A DNA stretch of 64,000 nucleotides from NCBI RefSeq assembly GCF_024297145.1, contig NZ_JANCTC010000004.1, forward strand, positions 62,001-126,000, given 5' to 3'. The notes beneath the pieces were generated by a model that saw nothing but the letters and a program-made list of their open reading frames with translations, had not been told where the DNA came from and searched no databases. Positions 42,195 to 54,700 of this stretch are shown piece by piece (the first letter of the stretch is position 1; each line of letters starts with the position of its first letter). A program made the translations under genes and the position numbers. The DNA is from Mesorhizobium sp. LMG 17147. Lineage in GTDB: Bacteria > Pseudomonadota > Alphaproteobacteria > Rhizobiales > Rhizobiaceae.

Positions 42195-43433
42195 ATGATG
42201 GCTGCAGAGAGCAAAAGCCGGGCAGGGGAGGTTCGCCTCTGGCGCAATGCGCGCCTCGCGACCATGGCCGATAGCAGCGCCGGGTCAGGCGTCGTCGAGC
42301 ACGGTGCAATCGCCGTGCGCAATGGCCGGATTGTCTATGCCGGGCCGGAAGCCGACATGCCGGCAGCGCTCCGCGAAAACGCCGAGGCGATCGACTGCGA
42401 AGGCCGCTGGATCACGCCTGGCCTGATCGACTGCCACACTCATCTGGTCCACGCAGGCAACCGTGCCAATGAATTCGAGATGCGGCTGGCCGGCGCGACC
42501 TATGAAGAGGTTGCCAAGGCCGGCGGCGGCATCGTTTCCTCGGTCAAGGCACTGCGCGCGACCAGCGAGGACGAGCTGGTCGCCCAGTCGCTGCCGCGCC
42601 TCGATGCGCTGATCGCCGAGGGTGTCACCACTGTCGAGATCAAATCCGGCTACGGTCTCGACCTCGAAAACGAGAGGAAGTCGCTGCGCGCCGCGCGACG
42701 GCTGGGCGGTGAGCGGCCGGTGACCGTCAGGACCACTTTCCTCGGCGCCCATGCGCTGCCGCCCGAAGCAAAAGGTGACAAGGATGCCTTTATCGATCTT
42801 GTCGCGAACGAGATTTTGCCGGCCATCGCTGCCGAGGGCCTTGCCGATGCCGTCGACGGTTTTTGCGAAGGCATTGCATTTTGGCCGGAGCAGATCGCCC
42901 GCGTGTTCGATGCCGCGAAGGCGGCGGGCCTGCCGGTCAAGCTCCATGCGGACCAGCTGTCCAATCTGCACGGCGCGGAACTTGCGGCGCGCTATGGTGC
43001 GCTGTCGGCCGACCACCTCGAATATACCGACGAGGCCGGTGCGGTGGCGATGGCGAAAGCAGGAACCGTGGCGACCATCCTGCCCGGCGCCTACTACTTC
43101 ATCCGCGAGACCAAGAAGCCGCCGATCGCCCTGTTTCGCCAGCATGGCGTCGGGATGGCCGTTGCCACCGATAACAATCCCGGCACGTCGCCGCTGACCT
43201 CGCTGCTGCTGACCATGAACATGGCGGCGACGTTGTTCGGCCTGACGGTCGATGAATGCCTTGCCGGCGTCACGCGCGAGGCTGCCCGCGCGCTCGGGCT
43301 GCTTGGACAGACCGGTACGCTGGAGGCCGGAAAATCCGCCGATCTGGCGATCTGGGACGTCGAACGCCCGGCCGAACTCGTCTACCGCATGGGCTTCAAC
43401 CCGCTGCATGCCCGTATCTGGAGGGGACAATGA
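42195..43433 (+). CDS. hutI: Imidazolonepropionase
   Basis: 412 residues. The enzyme opens the imidazolone ring to N-formimino-glutamate (step 3). The zinc ligands are in [20 protein letters not shown] at about 78-97, and further blocks are [36 protein letters not shown] and [19 protein letters not shown] with [13 protein letters not shown] context. Two ATGs are adjacent at 42195 and 42198; either can serve. The last four bases overlap hutH (ATGA), so the two are co-translated. The HutC operator lies 26 bases upstream. Confidence 0.96.
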   Translation: MMAAESKSRAGEVRLWRNARLATMADSSAGSGVVEHGAIAVRNGRIVYAGPEADMPAALRENAEAIDCEGRWITPGLIDCHTHLVHAGNRANEFEMRLAGATYEEVAKAGGGIVSSVKALRATSEDELVAQSLPRLDALIAEGVTTVEIKSGYGLDLENERKSLRAARRLGGERPVTVRTTFLGAHALPPEAKGDKDAFIDLVANEILPAIAAEGLADAVDGFCEGIAFWPEQIARVFDAAKAAGLPVKLHADQLSNLHGAELAARYGALSADHLEYTDEAGAVAMAKAGTVATILPGAYYFIRETKKPPIALFRQHGVGMAVATDNNPGTSPLTSLLLTMNMAATLFGLTVDECLAGVTREAARALGLLGQTGTLEAGKSADLAIWDVERPAELVYRMGFNPLHARIWRGQ

Positions 43434-44965
43434 CCGAACTCAAGCTAAGGCCAGGCAATGCCACGCTGGCCGATTGGCGCGCCATCTATCGCGGCGCCGC
43501 ACTGAGGCTCGACGATGCCTGCCGGCCGAAGATCAAGGCCAGCGCCGAGGCTGTCGCCAGGATTGTTGCCAAAGGCGAGCCGGTCTATGGCATCAACACC
43601 GGCTTCGGCAAGCTGGCCAGTGTTCGCATCCCCGCCGCCGACCTAGAAACGCTGCAGCGAAACATCGTATTGTCGCATGCCGCCGGCGTCGGCGAGCCGA
43701 TGCCCGTCGCAATTTGCCGGCTGATGATGGCGCTGAAGCTGGCCAGCCTGGCACAGGGCGCCTCCGGCGTGCGCCCGCGGACCATCGAACTGCTTGAGGC
43801 GATGCTGGCCAACGACGTTATTCCCGTGGTGCCGGCGCAAGGCTCGGTTGGCGCTTCCGGCGACCTTGCGCCGCTGTCGCACATGACCGCGGTGATGATC
43901 GGCGTCGGCGAGTGCTTTACCCCGCATGGCCGCTTTCCCGCCAAGGTCGCCTTCGTTTCGCACGGCCTGGAGCCGGTGATACTGGGCGCCAAGGAAGGCC
44001 TGGCGCTGCTCAACGGCACGCAGTTCTCGACCGCGTATGCGCTTGCCGCTTTGTTCGAAGCGGAGGTGCTCTACCAGTCGGCACTGGTCGCCGGCGCGCT
44101 GTCGACCGATGCCGCCAAAGGCTCCGACGCTCCGTTCGATCCACGCATCCATCTGCTCCGGAAACATCGCGGCCAGATCGAGACGGCCGAGGCGTTGCGC
44201 AATTTGATGGCCGGCAGCGCCATCCGTGAATCGCACCGCGTCGGCGACGAGCGCGTGCAGGATCCGTATTGCCTGCGCTGCCAGCCGCAGGTGATGGGCG
44301 CAGCACTCGACGTGCTCCGCAAGGCCGCGGACACGCTCGCCACCGAGGCCAACGGCGTCACCGACAATCCGCTGATCTTTGCCGAGGACGACTCCGCACT
44401 TTCGGGTGGCAATTTCCACGCCGAGCCCGTGGCCTTCGCCGCCGACATGATCGCGCTCGCCGTCTGCGAAATCGGCTCGCTGTCGGAGCGGCGCATCGCC
44501 ATGCTGGTCGACCCGGCGCTGTCGGGCATGCCGGCTTTTCTCACGCCCAAGCCGGGTTTGAATTCCGGTTTCATGATCCCTCAGGTCACGGCCGCGGCAC
44601 TGGTTTCTGAAAACAAGCAAAAAGCCTATCCGGCCAGCGTCGATTCGATCCCGACCTCGGCCAACCAGGAAGACCATGTCTCGATGGCGGCGCATGGGGC
44701 GCGCCGGCTCATCGGCATGGTCGAGAATGCGACGGCCGTCATCGGCATCGAATTGCTGGCCGCGGCGCAAGGCTGCGATTTCCATGCGCCTCTGGCCTCG
44801 AGCGCGGCACTGGAGGCGGTGCGCCGGCTGGTCAGGGCAGAGGTGCCGCATCTCGACAACGACCGGCACTTCCACCCGGACATGGAGAAGGCCATCGCCA
44901 TGGTACGCAGCGGTGCGGTGGTGGAAGCGGCAAGCGCGGTGAAGCTGCCGGGGATTGCGTCATGA
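43430..44965 (+). CDS. hutH: Histidine ammonia-lyase
   Basis: 511 residues, starting at the ATG that overlaps hutI; a longer open frame runs back through hutI and is not coding. The enzyme removes ammonia from histidine to give urocanate (step 1). The A142-S143-G144 triad in [15 protein letters not shown] forms the MIO cofactor, and further signatures are [21 protein letters not shown] sequence ([12 protein letters not shown]) and NQEDHVSMA. It is followed by a 397-base gap before hutG, holding a repeat and a putative small RNA on the other strand. Confidence 0.97.
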   Translation: MTELKLRPGNATLADWRAIYRGAALRLDDACRPKIKASAEAVARIVAKGEPVYGINTGFGKLASVRIPAADLETLQRNIVLSHAAGVGEPMPVAICRLMMALKLASLAQGASGVRPRTIELLEAMLANDVIPVVPAQGSVGASGDLAPLSHMTAVMIGVGECFTPHGRFPAKVAFVSHGLEPVILGAKEGLALLNGTQFSTAYALAALFEAEVLYQSALVAGALSTDAAKGSDAPFDPRIHLLRKHRGQIETAEALRNLMAGSAIRESHRVGDERVQDPYCLRCQPQVMGAALDVLRKAADTLATEANGVTDNPLIFAEDDSALSGGNFHAEPVAFAADMIALAVCEIGSLSERRIAMLVDPALSGMPAFLTPKPGLNSGFMIPQVTAAALVSENKQKAYPASVDSIPTSANQEDHVSMAAHGARRLIGMVENATAVIGIELLAAAQGCDFHAPLASSAALEAVRRLVRAEVPHLDNDRHFHPDMEKAIAMVRSGAVVEAASAVKLPGIAS

Positions 44966-45010
44966 CGCTGTTATCGCTGCGTTACGCCGCGATGGGTCGT
45001 GTTCCGTCGC

Positions 45011-45166
45011 GCCCCCCTCTGTCCTGCCGGACATCTCCCCCTCCAGGGGGGAGATTGGCAGCTTCGCGGACTGCGCCCTTTCTGCATCCTACGAGATTGG
45101 CGAAAGTAGAGATGATAGCCAATCTCCCGCCTGGAGGGGGAGATGTCCGGCAGGACAGAGGGCGGC
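45011..45166. repeat. Long inverted intergenic repeat, type 2
   Basis: A 49-base arm (45011-45059) is the near-perfect inverse of 45118-45166 (about two mismatches), with 58 bases between. Each arm also contains its own short self-complementary CTCCAGG core. It can form a long cruciform and lies inside the hut operon between hutH and hutG, where it could affect read-through. It is not like the elements at 39824 or 59468. Confidence 0.85.
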
Positions 45167-45191
45167 GCTGGCCCGCCAGCGTCCGGCCAGA

Positions 45192-45246
45192 AACAAAAAA
45201 CCCGCCTCGAGGGCGGGTCGTCGGGCTGAATCAGCACCATAAGCAA
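45192..45246 (-). ncRNA. Putative small RNA, copy B
   Basis: On the minus strand this is the counterpart of copy A at 4489-4551: same start region AATTT, ATGGTG and TGATTC, then GACCCGCC and a terminator stem CCCGCC/GGCGGG (45201-45206 with 45212-45217) followed by six T. The transcript would be about 55 nt and would run towards hutH, away from hutG. The frame beginning at ATGGTG is open through the terminator here but not in copy A, which argues against a conserved peptide. Confidence 0.5.
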
Positions 45247-45251
45247 ATTAT

Positions 45252-45288
45252 TAGCATAGCTGCCGGCACAAAGCAAGAACAAAATACG
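45252..45288 (-). promoter_or_regulatory. Promoter block of putative small RNA, copy B
   Basis: Identical over 37 bases to 4447-4483, on the minus strand. The -10 TATGCT is the complement of 45253-45258, the -35 TTGTTC lies 18 bases upstream of it, and the GTTC-N7-GTGC repeat is also retained. The block lies about 75 bases upstream of hutG but faces the other way. Confidence 0.5.
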
Positions 45289-45362
45289 TCGCAACCAGCA
45301 AAAAGCGAGATCGGTGTTCAAAGACGGTCGCAGAGTTGCGTTCTGTCACGGGGAGACTTCCG

Positions 45363-46181
45363 ATGACCTCGCCCTCCTGGCTCACCGTCACCCAAGGCAC
45401 GGCACCCTTGCTGGTTTCGATCCCGCATACCGGCATCGATCTCGCCGGCCTCGACAGCCGGCTAATCTCGCCCTGGCTCGGCCGCCGTGACGCCGACTGG
45501 TGGATCGACAAGCTTTATGACTTCGCAGAAGACCTCGGCGCGACCGTTGTGCATACGGCGATTTCGCGCACCGTCATCGACGTCAACCGCGATCCGTCCG
45601 GCGCCTCGCTCTATCCCGGCCAGACGACGACTGGGCTCTGTCCGACCGAGACATTTGACGGCGATCCACTCTACCGCAAAGGTGAAGAGCCGGGACCGTC
45701 GGAGATCGACGAGCGCCGCGAGAAGTTCTTCGTGCCTTATCATGCCGCGCTGCATGCCGAGATCGACAGGCTGCACGCTTTGCATGGGAAGATCGTCGTC
45801 TATGACTGCCATTCGATCCGTTCGGTGCTGCCGCGCCTATTCGAAGGCAAATTACCGGTCTTCAATCTCGGCACCAACGACGGCAAGAGCGCCGATCCGA
45901 CGCTGCAGGAGAAAGTCAGGCAGATTCTGGGCGAAACCGGCGAGAGCTTCGTCGTCAACGGCCGCTTCAAGGGCGGCTGGATCACGCGCCATTTCGGCCA
46001 GCCGCAAAACGACGTCCACGCGCTGCAGATGGAGCTGTCCAACCGCGGCTACCTGCGCGAGCCCGAAGGCAAGGGCATGCCCGGCAATTGGCCGGTGCCT
46101 TACGATGCCGAATTCGCGGCGCCAATCCGCGTCACGCTGAGAAAGATCCTGGAAACCGCGATCGCCTGGGCCGAGCGCTGA
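45363..46181 (+). CDS. hutG: N-formylglutamate deformylase
   Basis: 272 residues from ATG 45363 with GGGGAG nine bases upstream. The enzyme cleaves N-formylglutamate to glutamate and formate, the last step with HutF. Family blocks are [10 protein letters not shown] (about 16-25), [72 protein letters not shown] and [13 protein letters not shown]. The H-x-x-D-W and D-C-H-S motifs probably bind the metal. It is separated from hutH by the repeat and small RNA region and may have its own promoter. hutU follows 32 bases later. Confidence 0.95.
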   Translation: MTSPSWLTVTQGTAPLLVSIPHTGIDLAGLDSRLISPWLGRRDADWWIDKLYDFAEDLGATVVHTAISRTVIDVNRDPSGASLYPGQTTTGLCPTETFDGDPLYRKGEEPGPSEIDERREKFFVPYHAALHAEIDRLHALHGKIVVYDCHSIRSVLPRLFEGKLPVFNLGTNDGKSADPTLQEKVRQILGETGESFVVNGRFKGGWITRHFGQPQNDVHALQMELSNRGYLREPEGKGMPGNWPVPYDAEFAAPIRVTLRKILETAIAWAER

Positions 46182-46213
46182 CGCGCGGCGCGCTTCATTC
46201 GAAAGGGACAATC

Positions 46214-47884
46214 ATGACCGATCCTCGCCACAACATCCGTGAAGTGCGCAGCCCGCGCGGCAGCGAGCTCAACGCCCGCACCTGGCTGACGGAAGCGCCG
46301 TTGCGCATGCTGATGAACAATCTCGATCCCGATGTTGCCGAGAACCCCAATGAACTGGTCGTTTATGGCGGCATCGGCCGGGCGGCGCGCACCTGGAACG
46401 ATTTCGACCGCATCGTTGCCTCGCTGAAGACGCTCGGCGACGACGAGACGCTGTTGGTGCAATCGGGCAAGCCGGTCGGCGTGTTCCGCACTCATCCTGA
46501 CGCCCCGCGCGTGCTGATCGCCAATTCCAACCTGGTGCCGCACTGGGCGACATGGGAGAAATTCAACGAGCTCGATAGAAAGGGCCTGATGATGTACGGC
46601 CAGATGACGGCCGGCTCGTGGATCTACATAGGCACGCAAGGCATCGTGCAGGGCACCTATGAGACCTTCGTCGAGGCCGGCCGCCAGCACTATGGCGGCA
46701 ATCTCAGGGGCAAGTGGATACTGACCGGCGGCCTTGGCGGCATGGGCGGTGCCCAGCCGCTGGCCGCGGTCATGGCCGGCGCCTGCTGCCTGGCCGTCGA
46801 ATGCGATCCCGACCGCATCGATTTCCGGCTGCGCACCCGCTACGTCGACGAACGCGCCGACACGCTCGACGAGGCTCTGGAAAAGATCGAGCGCTGGACC
46901 AAAGCCGGTGAGGCGAAATCGGTCGGCCTCGTCGGCAACACCGCCGACATCCTGCCGGAACTGGTGCGGCGCGGCGTGCGCCCCGACATCGTCACCGACC
47001 AGACCTCGGCGCATGACCCGCTCAACGGCTATCTGCCCAAGGGCTGGTCGCTGGCCGAGTGGCGCGAGAAGCGCAGCAGCGACCCGAAGGCCGTGGAAAG
47101 AGCTGCCCGCGCGTCGATGCGCGAGCACGTCGAGGCGATGGTGGCGTTCTGGAACGCCGGCGTGCCGACGCTCGACTACGGCAACAACATCCGCCAGGTG
47201 GCGAAGGAGGAGGGCTTCGAGAATGCTTTTGCCTTCCCAGGTTTCGTGCCGGCCTATATCCGTCCGCTGTTTTGCCGCGGCATCGGCCCGTTCCGCTGGG
47301 CAGCGCTTTCCGGCGACCCCGAGGATATCTACAAGACCGACGCCAAAGTGCGCGAACTCACGCCCGGCAACACCCATCTGCACAATTGGCTCGACATGGC
47401 GCGCGAGCGCATCGCCTTCCAGGGCCTGCCGGCGCGCATTTGCTGGGTTGGGCTCGGCGATCGCCATCGGCTCGGCCTCGCCTTCAACGAGATGGTCGCC
47501 AAGGGCGAACTGAAGGCACCGGTGGTCATCGGCCGCGATCACCTCGATTCCGGCTCGGTTGCCTCGCCGAACCGCGAGACGGAGGCGATGAAGGACGGCT
47601 CGGATGCCGTCTCCGACTGGCCGTTGCTCAATGCCTTGCTCAACACGGCGTCCGGCGCCACATGGGTGTCGCTGCACCATGGCGGCGGCGTCGGCATGGG
47701 CTTTTCCCAGCATGCCGGCATGGTCATCGTCGCCGACGGCACGCCCGAGGCGGCTAAGCGCCTGGAGCGGGTTCTGTGGAACGACCCGGCAACCGGCGTC
47801 ATGCGCCACGCCGACGCCGGCTACGACATCGCGATCGAGTGCGCCAGGGAAAACCAGCTCAACCTGCCCGGCATTTTGGACTGA
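46214..47884 (+). CDS. hutU: Urocanate hydratase
   Basis: 556 residues, the usual size. The enzyme adds water to urocanate to form imidazolonepropionate (step 2), with tightly bound NAD. The dinucleotide-binding loop is [18 protein letters not shown] at about 174-191, and further blocks are [50 protein letters not shown] and the C-terminal [17 protein letters not shown]. It is the fourth gene of the plus-strand hut unit and lies eight bases before hutD. Confidence 0.97.
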   Translation: MTDPRHNIREVRSPRGSELNARTWLTEAPLRMLMNNLDPDVAENPNELVVYGGIGRAARTWNDFDRIVASLKTLGDDETLLVQSGKPVGVFRTHPDAPRVLIANSNLVPHWATWEKFNELDRKGLMMYGQMTAGSWIYIGTQGIVQGTYETFVEAGRQHYGGNLRGKWILTGGLGGMGGAQPLAAVMAGACCLAVECDPDRIDFRLRTRYVDERADTLDEALEKIERWTKAGEAKSVGLVGNTADILPELVRRGVRPDIVTDQTSAHDPLNGYLPKGWSLAEWREKRSSDPKAVERAARASMREHVEAMVAFWNAGVPTLDYGNNIRQVAKEEGFENAFAFPGFVPAYIRPLFCRGIGPFRWAALSGDPEDIYKTDAKVRELTPGNTHLHNWLDMARERIAFQGLPARICWVGLGDRHRLGLAFNEMVAKGELKAPVVIGRDHLDSGSVASPNRETEAMKDGSDAVSDWPLLNALLNTASGATWVSLHHGGGVGMGFSQHAGMVIVADGTPEAAKRLERVLWNDPATGVMRHADAGYDIAIECARENQLNLPGILD

Positions 47885-47892
47885 GCCGCGCC

Positions 47893-48480
47893 TTGCGCAT
47901 CCTTCGGGCAGCCGAATACCGGTCGATGCCGTGGAAGAACGGCGGCGGGGTGACGACGGAGATTGTCGTGTCGCCGCCAGGTGCCGGGCTCGACGATTTC
48001 GACTGGCGTGTCTCGATGGCGCGCGTCGAGGGCAGCGGCCCGTTCTCCGGCTTCGCTGGCGTCGACCGGACCTTGGCCTTGCTGGAAGGCGAGGGCATGG
48101 TCCTCGATATCGCCGGCCGGCCGCCGGTCGAAATCACCAAGGCTTCCGACCCGCTTACCTTTCCGGCCGACGTGCCGACGCAAGCTACGCTGATCGCCGG
48201 CCCGATCATCGACCTCAACGTCATGACCCGCCGCGCCCGGGCGACCCACACGGTTGAGCGGCTGCTGATTTCGGCTCCGACTGAGATCCAGGCCGAAACC
48301 GATGAAACACTTATTCTGTGCGTCGACGGCGAACTCAGCGTGGCCGGCGCGGCGCCCATGCAATTGGGGCCGCTCGATGCGCTGTTGCTCGGGGCGCAAG
48401 CGCCGGAACTGCACCTGGACCCCGTCCGGCCAGCCAGGCTGTTCGTGATCCGCATCGACCGCATTGCCGGCAACGATTAA
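47893..48480 (+). CDS. hutD: HutD family protein
   Basis: 195 residues from TTG 47893; no ATG fits, and MRILRAAEYRSMPWKNGGGVT is the typical HutD start. The protein is a two-domain cupin with the block FDWRVSMARVEGSGPFSGFAGVDR and a C-terminal LLISAPTEIQAETDETLILC. HutD is not an enzyme of the pathway; in pseudomonads it is thought to limit hut overexpression by sensing a pathway compound, but its mechanism is not settled. It lies last in the hut operon, nine bases after hutU. Confidence 0.9.
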   Translation: MRILRAAEYRSMPWKNGGGVTTEIVVSPPGAGLDDFDWRVSMARVEGSGPFSGFAGVDRTLALLEGEGMVLDIAGRPPVEITKASDPLTFPADVPTQATLIAGPIIDLNVMTRRARATHTVERLLISAPTEIQAETDETLILCVDGELSVAGAAPMQLGPLDALLLGAQAPELHLDPVRPARLFVIRIDRIAGND

Positions 48481-48747
48481 CGACTGTTTCCAAACATGAT
48501 CGTGACGCCGGCCAAATATCGCGTAAGCTGGTCGCTGCATCACGAAAAAGCCTGAATCTTCCGCCGATCAGAAGCCGAAACGATGCTCATAGTGCTCGCC
48601 TGGAAGTTGTCGAGAGACGGCATCTTGTCGTGGTGCGGAAACAAACTTTCGGCCAAGTGTTGCGATGCAACCAATTGCATTTGGACCGGTTTTAGGGACA
48701 TTGCCGTGGCGGTGACGCCGCACTGCGTCCCCAACACGGAACCTTAG

Positions 48748-51700
48748 ATGAATATCCAGACCAATCTCGCACAGATCGAAAAGACGAGCGCCAGCTTCCC
48801 GGCTGTCACCGACGAGCCGATACGCTCCCATTTCCTGCCGGAAGATCGGCTCCGAGCGTTGGGCGCAGCCCTTGCCAATGGCGATGCCAAGGACTTGTTC
48901 GGTCTGACGCCTTTCGATTTTCAGGCGCGCATCCGCGACAGCGCCAGGAAGATTCTCGATGTCTACCGTTCCACCAACGCTGCCCAGGCGAGGGGCGAAA
49001 CGATCACGCCCGCGGCGCAGTGGCTGCTCGACAACAACTACCTGGTCGAGGAGACCATTTTTCAGGTCAAGCGCGACCTGCCGCGCCGCTTCTATCGCCA
49101 GTTGCCGACGCTGAAACTGTCCGACGGATCCAGCGTGCCGCGCGCACTGGCGGTCGCGTGGACCTATGTCGCGCATTCCGACAGTTCCGTCTCGTCGGCC
49201 ATGTTCAAGGCGATCGTCGAAGGCTTCCAGTCCGTCGAGCCGCTGAAGATTGGCGAATTATGGGCGCTGCCGTCGCTGCTGCGCTTCGTCCTGATCGAGA
49301 ACCTTCGCCGGATCGCGGTCCGCGTCAATCGCACGCGGGAACTGCGCCAGATCGCCAACGAGGTCGCCGACCGTGTGCTGGCGACGGACGACAGCGCCGA
49401 CCGGCAGGCGATACTTTCCCACTACAGCGCCCATGCGCAGGACACCACCTTCGCCACCCAGTTGCTCTACCGGCTGCGTGACGGCTCGCAAAATGCCGGC
49501 AGGGCGCTGGAATGGCTGGAGGGCGAGCTGGAAAGGACCGGCTCCGACGCCGAGGAGATCATCCTGAGCGAGCACCACACGCTGTCCAGCGGCAACGTGA
49601 CCACCGGCAACATCATCCGCGGCCTGCGCCTGATCAACGACGTCGACTGGACGGTGTGGTTCGAGGGCGTCAGCCGCATCGACACCTTGCTGCGCGAACG
49701 CACCGATTTCGCCGCCCTCGATTTCTTTTCGCGCGACCAATACCGGACTGCGATCGAGGAGCTGGCGCGCCGTTCCGACCTCTCCGAATTTCGCGTTGCC
49801 GAAAGGGCGATCGAGCTCGCCGGCCATGCTGCCGATGCACTGGACTCCGAAAGCGGTCCGATCGCTCACACCGACGTCGGCTTCTTTCTGGTCGGCCCGC
49901 GCCGGCAGGAGCTCGAGCGGTCGATCGGCTACCGGCCGACCATCGGCAAGACGCTGAACCGGACGTTCCGCAAGACCGGATGGCTGGGCATCGTCGTGCC
50001 GGTGTTTGCGCTGACGGTCCTGCTTCTGGTCGTTTCCGGCAATGCGCTTGCCAATCTCGGCCTGTCGGTGCCGTCGATCGTCCTGATGCTGGCCCTGTTC
50101 GCGGTGCCGGCCAGCGAAGGCGCGCTCGCATTCTTCAACACCGTCGTCTCGCTGTTTTTGAAACCGACGCGCCTCGTCGGCTATGATTTCAGGCACGGTG
50201 TGCCGCCCGAGGCGCGCACGCTGGTGGTGGTGCCGTCGCTGATCGGCTCGCGCGACGATGTCGAGGAGAACATCCGCAACATCGAGGTGCATCACCTCGC
50301 CAATACGGCGGGTGAGGTCTATTTCGCGCTGCTTTCCGACTGGCCGGACTCGAAGACCGAGATCGATACGGCGGATGTCGAAATCCTCGAATTCGCCCGC
50401 GCCGAAATCGCCAGGCTGAACGCCCGCTATCCCTCGGAAGGCGCGCCGCGCTTTTATCTGCTGCATCGGCGCCGGCTCTACAACGCATCGCAAGGCGTCT
50501 GGATGGGCTGGGAGCGCAAGCGCGGCAAGCTGCACGAATTGAACCTTCTGCTGCGCGGCGACAGCGACACCACCTTCCTGCCGTTGGAAGTGCCATTGCC
50601 GGAGAGCGTCGTCCACGTGATGACGCTGGACGCCGACACCCGCACCACCCGCGACGCCGTCGCCGCGCTGGCCGGCAAGCTTTGCCACCCGCTCAACCGT
50701 CCGCATTTCGATGTCGCCCGGCGCGAGGTTACTGCAGGTTATTCCATCCTGCAGCCGCGCATCACCGCGTCGCTGACCAGCGGCGACGAGGCATCGTTCT
50801 TTCAGCGTGTCTTTTCCGCCAATCGCGGGCTCGATCCATACGTCTTTGCGGTGTCGGACCTCTACCAGGACATCTTCGGCGACGGTTCCTTCACGGGCAA
50901 GGGCCTTTACCACGTCGACGCCTTCGAGGCGGCGCTGAAGGGCCGCATCGAGGAAAACACCATCCTCAGCCATGATCTGCTCGAGGGCGCACTGGCGCGC
51001 TCGGCTTTGGTCACCGACGTCGAACTGGTCGAGGACTATCCGACCCGCTATTCGGTCGACGCATCGCGCCACCATCGCTGGGCACGCGGCGACTGGCAGC
51101 TTCTGGGCTTCATCCTTGGCCCGCGCTCAAACGTGCCGGCGCTGTCGCGCTGGAAGATGGTGGACAATCTGCGCCGCTCGGTGACGCCGATCTTCTGGGT
51201 GATGGCCGCGATCGCCGGCTGGACGCTGCTGCCCTTCACGCAGGCCGCGCAATGGCAGGCGCTGCTGATACTCACGCTGTTCATGGCGCCCACTTTCGAC
51301 ATCGTCAACGCCATCCTGCCGAAGAGCGGCGATCAGACGCCGCGCGGCCATTTCTCGGCACTGGCACGCGACGTTGCCTTCGGTACCGCCCTGGTGGCGC
51401 TGAAGATCGTCCTAATGGCACACCTTGCCTGGATGATGGGCGACGCGATCATCCGCACGCTTTACCGCCTGTTCGTCAGCCGCCAGAACCTGCTCGAATG
51501 GCGCACCGCCTCGCAGGCACACAAGGGCAGCGACAACGATCTCGGCTCCTACTACAGCATCATGTACGGCGCCGTGATCATCGGCGTCGTCGGCCTCGCC
51601 GTCCCGGTGCTGGCCGATTCCACCGGCGCCTTCGTCGCCTTCTTCTTCGCCTTGTTCTGGATCGGCTCGCCCGCCATCGCCTGCTGGATCAGCCGTTCGG

Positions 51701-54700
51701 CCGAAACCGAGGACCGCCTGCGCATATCGGCCGCCGACATCCACGCGCTGCGCACCGTGGCGCGGCGTACATGGCACTATTTCGAGACCTTCGTGACGGC
51801 CGAGCATCATCATCTGCCGCCGGATAATTTCCAGGAAAGCCCGGCCCCCGTGGTGGCGCCCCGCACCTCGCCGACCAACATCGGCGTTTACCTGCTGTCG
51901 GTGATTTCGGCACGCGACTTCGGCTGGATCAGCCTCTCCGACGCCGTCAACCGCATCGACGCGACCATGTCGACCATCGAGAGCATGCCGCGCGATCGCG
52001 GTCATCTCTTCAACTGGTACGACACCACGACGTTGAAGCCGCTCTATCCGCTTTACATTTCTGCAGTCGACAGCGGCAATCTCGCCGGCCATCTGGTGGC
52101 TGTGGCCGCAGCCTGCGCCGAATGGGCCGAAGCGCCGTCGGTGCATGTGCAGGGCGACTTCGAAGGCATCCTCGATACTGTCACCATCCTCGACGAAAGC
52201 CTTGAGGAACTGCCCGACGACCGGCGTCAATTGCGGCCCTTGCGCCAGCGGCTCGCCGACCGTCTCGACGGCATGCGGCGGGCGGTCGAATTGATCAAGG
52301 CGCAGCCGGAGATGGCGTCGATCCGTACCATCAACCTGGCCGTCCTGGCCGGCGAGATACGCAAGCTCGCGACAGCCATCCACACCGAGGCCGCGTCGAC
52401 CCAGAGCGACACCATCGCCGATTGGGCGGCCAGGCTCGAAGCCACCTGCGAGGCGCATGTGCACGACGCGCACAGCGACGAAAACGCCGTCGCTGCATTG
52501 CGGGCCAAGCTTCTGACCTTGCGCGAGCGCACGCGCCGTTTCGCCTTCGAGATGGATTTCTCGTTCCTGATGCGGCCCGAACGCAAGCTCCTGTCGATCG
52601 GTTACCGGGTCGAGGAGCATCAGCTCGACGAAAGCTGCTACGATCTTTTGGCCTCCGAGGCGCGGCTGACCAGCCTGTTCGCCATCGCCAAGGGCGATTT
52701 GCCGACCGAGCACTGGTTCCGGCTCGGCCGGCCGATCGTCGAGATCGGCTTCCAGGGCGCACTGATGTCCTGGTCCGGCTCGATGTTCGAATATCTGATG
52801 CCGCCCCTGGTGATGAAGGAACCGCAAGGCAGCATTCTCAACCAGACCAGCAAGCTCATCATCAAGCGCCAGATCCAGTATGGCCGTTCGAAGAACGTTC
52901 CCTGGGGGATTTCGGAAGCGGCCTACAACGCCCGCGACCGTGAACTGACCTATCAGTACACCAATTTCGGCGTGCCCGGGCTCGGCCTGAAGCGCGGCCT
53001 TGGCCAAAATACGGTAATCGCGCCTTACGCGACCGTGCTGGCAGCGCAGTTCACGCCGCATGAATCGGTGCAGAACCTGGCCAGGCTGAGGCGGCTGGGC
53101 GCGTTGGGCCGGCACGGCTTTTACGACGCGGTGGATTTCACACCGCAACGCGTCCCCGAGGGCACCGACCACGCCGTCGTGCTCAACTACATGGCCCACC
53201 ACTCCGGCATGTCGATTGCCGCAGTTGCCGATGCGATCTTCGAAGGGCGCCTGCGCGATCGTTTCCACAGCGATCCGGTGATCGAGTCGGCCGAATTGCT
53301 GCTGCAGGAAAGGGCGCCGCGCGACATCCCGACTGCGACCGTCAGAACCGAGGCCGACGAGCGTTCGAAGGACGAGACCGAGCTGGAAAGCCCGGACACC
53401 CGCATCGTGCTCGATCCGCTCAGGGCGCTGCGCTCGACCAGTGTCATGTCCAATGGCCGCTACTCGGTCATGGTCACCGCCACCGGCTCCGGCTACAGCC
53501 GCTGGGGCGACCTTGCCGTTACGCGCTGGCAGCCGGATCCGACCGAGGACCGCCTTGGTTCCTATATTTTCCTGCGCGACGCCAGTAACGGCGACTGGTG
53601 GTCGGCCACCGCCGAGCCGAAGCGTGCCGCCGGCGAGCGGGCGCAGACGCTGTTTTCCGACGACAAGGCGAGCTTCGTCAAATCGGTTGGATCGCTGCGT
53701 TCGGAAGTCGAGTGCATCGTCATCTCGGAAGGCAATGGTGAGGGCCGACGGGTGACGCTCCACAATGATGGCCCCGCCGACCGGCATATCGAAGTAACCT
53801 CGTTTGCGGAACTGGTGCTGGGCTCCGAGCCCTCCGATAATGCCCATCCGGCTTTTTCGAAGATGTTCGTGGAAACCGAGATCGCGCCGAACAACGGCGC
53901 GATCTTCGCCACCAGGCGCAAGCGCGAAAAGGATGAACCCGACGTCACCATGGTGCATTTCGTCACCGACCCGTCTGGATCGGCGCGCGACGCCGAGGCG
54001 GAAACCGACAGGCGCGCCTTCATCGGCCGTGGCCGCACCATCACCGAGGCGGCTGCCTTTGATCCCGGCGCCAAGCTTGGCGGCCATTCCGGCTTCACCC
54101 TGGATCCGATCGCATCGCTTCGCCGGCAGGTGCGCGTGCCGGCCAACAAGAAGATTTCGCTGACCTTCTGGACCGTCGTCGGTACCCATCGCGCCGAATT
54201 GGATGCCGCCATCGCCCGGCTCGACCATCCCGAAAGCTTCGCCCGCCAGGCGATGCTCGCCTGGACGCGCTCGCAGGTGCAGACCCGGCACCTTGGCCTC
54301 AGTCTGTCGGACGCCGCCAATGTGCAGAAGCTGGCGCGCTATCTGATCTATCCCGACCCGTTCCTGCGCCTTCCCGGCGAATCCATCGTCTCCGGGCTCG
54401 GCAGGCAGTCCAGCCTGTGGCCGACCAGCATATCCGGCGATTTTCCGATTTTCCTGGTCAGGATCGCCGATGTCGCCGATCTGGAGATCGTCGCCCAGGC
54501 GCTTCGCTTCCAGGAATACATGCGCGCCCGCGGCATGATGATCGATTTTGTCGTCGTCAACGAGCAGGCGTCATCCTACGTGCAGGACCTGCAGCGCGCG
54601 GTGGAGACGCTGTGCGAAAACAGCCGGTTGCGTGGCAAGGAACTCGGACCCCGCCAGCACATCTTCGCGGTGCGACGCGATCTGATGGAGGAAACGACCT

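Noticed and set aside
44955-45366. Overlapping frames of 95 and 134 codons after hutH
   Set aside because: They read through the inverted repeat and the terminator of the putative small RNA and show no family pattern.
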